Part shown: positions 51,611 through 55,160 of the stretch, piece by piece | Position numbering within the stretch: the first letter of the stretch is position 1 | Layout: every line of letters starts with the position of its first letter | Source of the DNA: Pseudonocardiaceae bacterium | GTDB lineage: Bacteria; Actinomycetota; Actinomycetes; Mycobacteriales; Pseudonocardiaceae | Length of the DNA: 55,160 bases | Reading direction: 5' to 3' | Assembly: GCA_009379845.1 (NCBI GenBank) | Contig: WHSZ01000038.1 | Location: forward strand, 1-55,160 | Program-made: the position numbers and the translations under genes | The notes under the pieces: generated by a model | The model's database searches: none | What the model was told of the DNA's origin: nothing | Seen by the model: only the letters and a program-made list of their open reading frames with translations

Positions 51611-52093
51611 GTGACTCGACTCGCGATTACGGGGCACCGCGGGTTGCCTGCGGAGACAGAAAAACTTGTGGATAAAGCACTTCGTGCCGAGGTCGACCGC
51701 CACGCGCAAGGCGGCGCACTCGTCGGCTTGTCCTGTCTCGCTGACGGCGCAGACGCGATGTTCGCACGCGCCGTTCTCGACGCGGACGGCGAACTGGTCG
51801 CCATTATCCCCGCAGCCGGGTACCGCGACGGTCTTCCCGCTGAACATCATCAAACCTATGACGAGCTGTACTCCCGGGCAGTGGACACAATTGCGTTGGG
51901 CTACAAGGATTCGACGAGCGAATCCCACATGGCCGCATCGGAACGGATGCTCGACGAGGCTGACCACGTTCTCGCGGTTTGGGACGGTCAACCGGCACGC
52001 GGGTATGGCGGCACGGCCGATGTCGTCCATGCCGCCCGCGAACGCGGGGTACCCGTCACCGTCGTGTGGCCGCACGGTTCGCGGCGAGAATGA
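51611..52093 (+). CDS. SLOG/LOG-like Rossmannoid protein
   Basis: This 160-residue protein starts VTRLAITGHRGLPAETEK and contains ALVGLSCLADGADAMFARAV and RGYGGTADVVHAARERGVPV. The two glycine-rich elements (GHRGLP...SCLADGAD and GGTADVV) are the nucleotide-site pattern of the SLOG superfamily, which includes DprA-like and LOG phosphoribohydrolases and sensors of NAD-derived or nucleotide signals in bacterial conflict systems. GTG at 51611 is chosen because AGAGGG lies five bases before; 51581 is an alternative. No effector gene is adjacent, so a single-protein housekeeping role is also possible. Confidence 0.65.
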   Translation: MTRLAITGHRGLPAETEKLVDKALRAEVDRHAQGGALVGLSCLADGADAMFARAVLDADGELVAIIPAAGYRDGLPAEHHQTYDELYSRAVDTIALGYKDSTSESHMAASERMLDEADHVLAVWDGQPARGYGGTADVVHAARERGVPVTVVWPHGSRRE

Positions 52094-52114
52094 CGCGCTT
52101 TGCCGCTTGTGCCC

Positions 52115-52157
52115 GCTGGGTTCGAACCCAGCTGCTGGTTCGAACCCGGCTGCCCCA
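52115..52157 (+). repeat. Tandem tRNA T-arm-like elements, possible attachment-site remnant or terminator
   Basis: GCTGGGTTCGAACCCAGC (52115-52132) is a perfect 18-base palindrome with a TTCGAA core. It is followed by GCTGGTTCGAACCCGGC and TGCCCCA (52134-52157), which fits a tRNA T-stem, T-loop and acceptor strand. No matching 5' half (TGGGGCA and anticodon arm) exists upstream, so there is no complete tRNA. The stretch could be the 3' tRNA end left by an integrated element, or a terminator for the SLOG gene. Confidence 0.45.
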
Positions 52158-52215
52158 ACGGTTCTCACGACCCCACGAGGTGTTGGCCGGCTACTTCCCG
52201 ATCTTCCAGTACGGC

Positions 52216-53688
52216 TCACCACGGGGTGACCTTGTCCACCGCATCACCGATGGCACGCCCCCCGTCTTGGGCGGTATTCGCGACCTTGTTGGGGTCGACC
52301 GTGACCTCGAGGCCACCGCCACCGCCAACACCGGCCGCGGCTCCGGCGTCCGCACCGAGCGTGATCGCACCGGTTTCCGGGTCGCGTCCGAAGTCGACGC
52401 CGGCGTGCGCACCCGCACCCACGGACGCCTCGCCGGAGGCGTTCACCCCGATACCGCCGATGTCCCCACCGATATCCCCGCTGGCTTTGGCTCCGGCGAA
52501 CGCGCCGGCCCCGGCGTGCGCGCCGTTCTTGTCCAGGCTCGCGTTGGCGTTCGCTTCGGCTCCGGCGGATGCCTCGCCGTGCGCCTGCCCGCCGACCGGG
52601 CCGATGTCGCCGGCCACGTCGGCGCCAACCCTCGCACCGTGGAAGTAGTCGGCACCGGCCGAGACGCCGTCCGGCCCCGCCTTGTAATGCGCGTTGGCCT
52701 CCGCGCCGACGAATCCCTCGGCGCCTCCACGCAGGCTCGCCGGACCGGCCTCGAAGGACCGCTCCACCGATCCCCAGGCGCCGACCCGCGCGCCCGCTTC
52801 GACATCGGCGCCGGTGGGACCGACGTGGCCGGAGTAGTGTCCTTCCGCGCCGACGCCGTACTCGCCCTTGCCGTTGACGTCGATGCCGAAGATCGAGCCG
52901 TGCTCGTTGAACCCGCCACGCGCCAGGTACGCACCCGCCCTGCCGTGACCGAGAGACAGACCGTCCTCGTCGAGGATGTTGCCACTCGGACCGGTCCAGT
53001 CGTGCTGAACATGCGGGCCCTGGCTCCACGTATCGAAATCGCCGTAGAGCTTACCGGCGAGATCCACGAGGGGCCCGGTCGTTCCCGGTGGTTCACCGGT
53101 GCCGACCGGCGGTGCGCCGCCGGAGCCCAGCTCGTCGAAGAAATCCTGGATGGGCCCGAGTGTCTTCGGCGGTGCGCCGGTGCCGGTTGGCTGCGTGCCG
53201 CCCAGCGCTCCGGTTGCCTCGTCGCCGGCTTCCCGCAACTGGGTACGCGCGCGCTCCAGTAGCTGCTCCGCTTGCTGGCGTAACCCCGCGCCGGGGTCGG
53301 CGTTCGCCTGGTCGGGCTGCGCGGTCACGGTGGCCGACACGGCTTCGGCCGCGGAGCGTGCCTTGCCCTGTTCCCATAGCTCGATGGCTTCGCGCGCCTG
53401 GGATTGCGCCCAGCGCAGCGTGTCGGCGAACGCGTCCACGTTCTGCGCCGCGGCGCTGAGCGCGTCGGCGATCTTGAACCACTTCGGCGGGTGGACGGCG
53501 ACCTTGTCGCGGAAGGCATCGCTGGACAAGCCGGCCCAGCCACCCACATCGACCTTGCCGACGTCGGTGCCCGAGTCCTCCACCCCCTTCGCGTGCCTGC
53601 GCAGTGCGCTCGCGACGTCCTGGATGGCATCCGGCACCCCAGGAACCAGTGCCTTGGGGTCGGTCGTGCTGCCGAGTTGCGCGGCCAT
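52216..53688 (-). CDS. Putative type VII secretion effector with Gly/Ala-rich C-terminal domain
   Basis: This 490-residue protein has an N-terminal helical WXG/T7SS-toxin-like domain (about 1-125) with WAGLSSDAFRDKV (WxG-type) and FADTLRWAQSQAREAIELWE. A Pro/Gly linker (to about 215) follows, then a C-terminal domain rich in Gly/Ala repeats (GAEANANASLDKNGAHAGAG; GVNASGEASVGAGAHAG), probably beta-structured. It lacks a signal peptide. The EspC-like gene overlaps its start (TGATG at 53686-53690), the arrangement of a T7SS substrate and its chaperone-like partner. The C-terminal domain gives no recognisable toxin motif. No immunity gene is evident downstream. Confidence 0.7.
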   Translation of the reverse strand: MAAQLGSTTDPKALVPGVPDAIQDVASALRRHAKGVEDSGTDVGKVDVGGWAGLSSDAFRDKVAVHPPKWFKIADALSAAAQNVDAFADTLRWAQSQAREAIELWEQGKARSAAEAVSATVTAQPDQANADPGAGLRQQAEQLLERARTQLREAGDEATGALGGTQPTGTGAPPKTLGPIQDFFDELGSGGAPPVGTGEPPGTTGPLVDLAGKLYGDFDTWSQGPHVQHDWTGPSGNILDEDGLSLGHGRAGAYLARGGFNEHGSIFGIDVNGKGEYGVGAEGHYSGHVGPTGADVEAGARVGAWGSVERSFEAGPASLRGGAEGFVGAEANAHYKAGPDGVSAGADYFHGARVGADVAGDIGPVGGQAHGEASAGAEANANASLDKNGAHAGAGAFAGAKASGDIGGDIGGIGVNASGEASVGAGAHAGVDFGRDPETGAITLGADAGAAAGVGGGGGLEVTVDPNKVANTAQDGGRAIGDAVDKVTPW

Positions 53689-53996
53689 CAGAGTGCTCCT
53701 CCCTGCGCGGACGCCACCAGCATCTGGCCGGCGTCGAAGTCGTTGTCGACATGTCCGGCCGCCGCGGCGGTGACGCCGGTGGCCAGCTGCGATGCGTCGG
53801 CACGCAGCGACGCCACCGCCTGCTGCGCCGCGGCCGCCAACCCGGCGACCGCACCCTGCAGCCCGTCGTGGCCGAACTCCGCGCCGCCGAGCGTCCCGGC
53901 CAGCTCGTCGAGATCGACTCCCTCAACGGCCGAACGAACGCTCGCGGCAACGCCGGCCAGCTCGTCGGGATCCACGGTGAGACTAGGCCCGATCAT
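53688..53996 (-). CDS. EspC-like type VII secretion target protein
   Basis: This 102-residue helical protein has MIGPSLTVDPDELAGVAASV at the start and AVAGLAAAAQQAVASLRADA in the second helix, the two-helix hairpin of T7SS_ESX_EspC-type substrates. It has no signal peptide. GAGGAAAGGGG precedes the ATG at 53996. Its stop overlaps the effector start, so both are made together and probably secreted as a heterodimer by an ESX system located elsewhere. Confidence 0.75.
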   Translation of the reverse strand: MIGPSLTVDPDELAGVAASVRSAVEGVDLDELAGTLGGAEFGHDGLQGAVAGLAAAAQQAVASLRADASQLATGVTAAAAGHVDNDFDAGQMLVASAQGGAL

Positions 53997-54191
53997 GTCC
54001 GCGCCCCTTTCCTCGCGTTGGTGTGTCACTTGTCGATCTGATGCCTCACCCACGAGGGAGCGTTCCGGCCGCCTGCCTTACCGACTTCTAACGTCGCCTT
54101 CGTGCGCGAGGACAGGTCAGAGCGGACGCGGAATGGGGCGGACGCCGGCCACGCTGGGCAAGTCCGATCGCGACGTGGCACGATCTCACTT

Positions 54192-54641
<450 letters not shown>

Positions 54642-54646
54642 CCGCC

Positions 54647-55060
54647 ATGGACATCACGATTCACTCGAGCTTTCTGCCGCACACCGACCCGAACGCCTCC
54701 GTCGCCTTCTACCGCGACACCCTCGGCTTCGAGGTCCGCAACGACGTCGGATACGAAGGGATGCGCTGGATCACGGTCGGCCCTGCCGGCCAACCCGGCA
54801 CGTCCATCGTCCTTGAGCCGCCCGCGCCGCCCGGCTGCGGCATCACCGACGACGAGCGCCGCACCATCGTCGAGATGATGGCCAAGGGCACCTATGCCGG
54901 CGTCAACCTGGCCACCCCCGACCTCAACAGCACCTTCGAACGCCTGCAAGCCAGCGACGCCGAGGTCGTCCAGGAGCCGACCGACCAACCCTACGGCGTC
55001 CGCGACTGCGCCGTCCGCGATCCCGCGGGCAACCTCCTCCGCATCCAGGAGCTCCGCTGA
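54647..55060 (+). CDS. VOC-family protein
   Basis: This 137-residue protein has the two-repeat VOC pattern: PNASVAFYRDTLGFEVRNDV in the first half, and GVRDCAVRDPAGNLLRIQEL in the second, ending with the Glu ligand. It is likely a glyoxalase-fold detoxification or drug-binding protein. The ATG at 54647 is used; a GTG at 54638 overlaps the AraC stop (GTGA) and could couple translation. AraC, VOC and a UvrA-like gene in this order recur in actinomycetes. Confidence 0.85.
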   Translation: MDITIHSSFLPHTDPNASVAFYRDTLGFEVRNDVGYEGMRWITVGPAGQPGTSIVLEPPAPPGCGITDDERRTIVEMMAKGTYAGVNLATPDLNSTFERLQASDAEVVQEPTDQPYGVRDCAVRDPAGNLLRIQELR

Positions 55061-55103
55061 GCTGCCCGGCGATGGCACGCCTGACTCACGGAGGGGATAC
55101 ACG

Positions 55104-55160
55104 ATGAGTAGGGCCACGAGGACGGACACGCAGGTGCCTGCGCCGCACGTTGCCGACAGC
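55104..55160 (+). CDS. N-terminal start of a UvrA-like ABC ATPase (cut by window end)
   Basis: GGAGGGG precedes an ATG at 55104, and the 19 visible codons encode MSRATRTDTQVPAPHVADS. This N-terminus matches, from memory, the DrrC/UvrA-like excinuclease paralogues that follow AraC-VOC pairs in actinomycetes and can give DNA-intercalator resistance. The ATPase domains are beyond the window, so the call rests on context and the short N-terminus only. Confidence 0.45.
   Translation, partial: MSRATRTDTQVPAPHVADS

Noticed and set aside
52080..52157. Complete tRNA gene
   Set aside because: Only T-arm and acceptor-like 3' parts are present. No 5' acceptor strand, D-arm or anticodon arm can be drawn.
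52250..53050. Mycobacterial PE_PGRS-type protein
   Set aside because: The N-terminus is a WXG/T7SS-toxin-like helical domain without a PE motif, and the repeats are GA/GxN-type, not GGAGG-type.

Overview
The window is high-GC, GC3-biased DNA with frequent GTG/TTG starts and many ATGA/GTGA start-stop overlaps. Together with a DUF397 gene, a DUF1707 gene, a furA-katG pair, F420-type LLM oxidoreductases, a class F sortase and EspC-type type VII secretion substrates, this points to the chromosome of a filamentous or nocardioform actinomycete. Pseudonocardiaceae (Amycolatopsis/Saccharomonospora-like) is the best guess; the family is an inference.

Layout. 1-8.5 kb: the end of a class A beta-lactamase, a PhzS-like flavoprotein monooxygenase, a MetE-like zinc methyltransferase, a CcdA/TlpA thiol-redox pair, an AadA-type aminoglycoside adenylyltransferase, a HypX (CO-forming hydrogenase maturase) with no hydrogenase genes beside it, a DUF397 protein, and a degenerate stretch holding the C-terminal ends of a formate/nitrite transporter and a VOC protein. 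8.5-17 kb: a class F sortase with a small surface protein, then a catabolic locus. In that locus a FadR-type GntR regulator is translationally coupled to a soluble Cache-domain protein. It is divergent from a Fe-S (CCG) protein, FAD oxidase and 85-aa protein run, followed by an aldehyde dehydrogenase and an F420-type LLM oxidoreductase. 17-24 kb: SDR, methyltransferase, VOC/TetR pair, furA-katG, XdhC-like protein, DUF1707 protein.

24-29 kb is a candidate (organo)arsenical resistance island: an ArsR-GNAT (ArsN-like) fusion, divergent across a perfect operator palindrome from a Cys-tailed flavoprotein, an MFS pump and an ArsO-like flavoprotein. 29-30 kb: a TetR regulator with two membrane proteins. 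30-36 kb is an uncharacterised flavin-dependent catabolic cluster: flavin reductase, a RibBA paralogue with damaged active sites, divergent LysR, metallo-beta-lactamase-fold hydrolase, luciferase-like monooxygenase and fumarylacetoacetase-family hydrolase.

36-48 kb: an unrecognised gene, a crotonase, a LacI-controlled MHS transporter plus gamma-glutamyltransferase operon with two visible LacI boxes, a TetR-controlled FMN reductase plus DHA2 efflux pump, a secreted sulfatase and a GAF-LuxR regulator. 48-55 kb: a Tat-exported molybdenum hydroxylase with its 2Fe-2S subunit, a SLOG-like protein next to tRNA T-arm-like remnants, an EspC-like protein/T7SS effector pair, and an AraC/VOC/UvrA-like group cut by the window edge.

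Most of the window is accessory metabolism, resistance and regulation. The best candidates for undescribed biology are the ArsR-GNAT island, the cluster built around the degenerate RibBA, and the Cache-GntR-controlled Fe-S/FAD/small-protein redox module. All functional calls come from reading the sequence; no searches were run.
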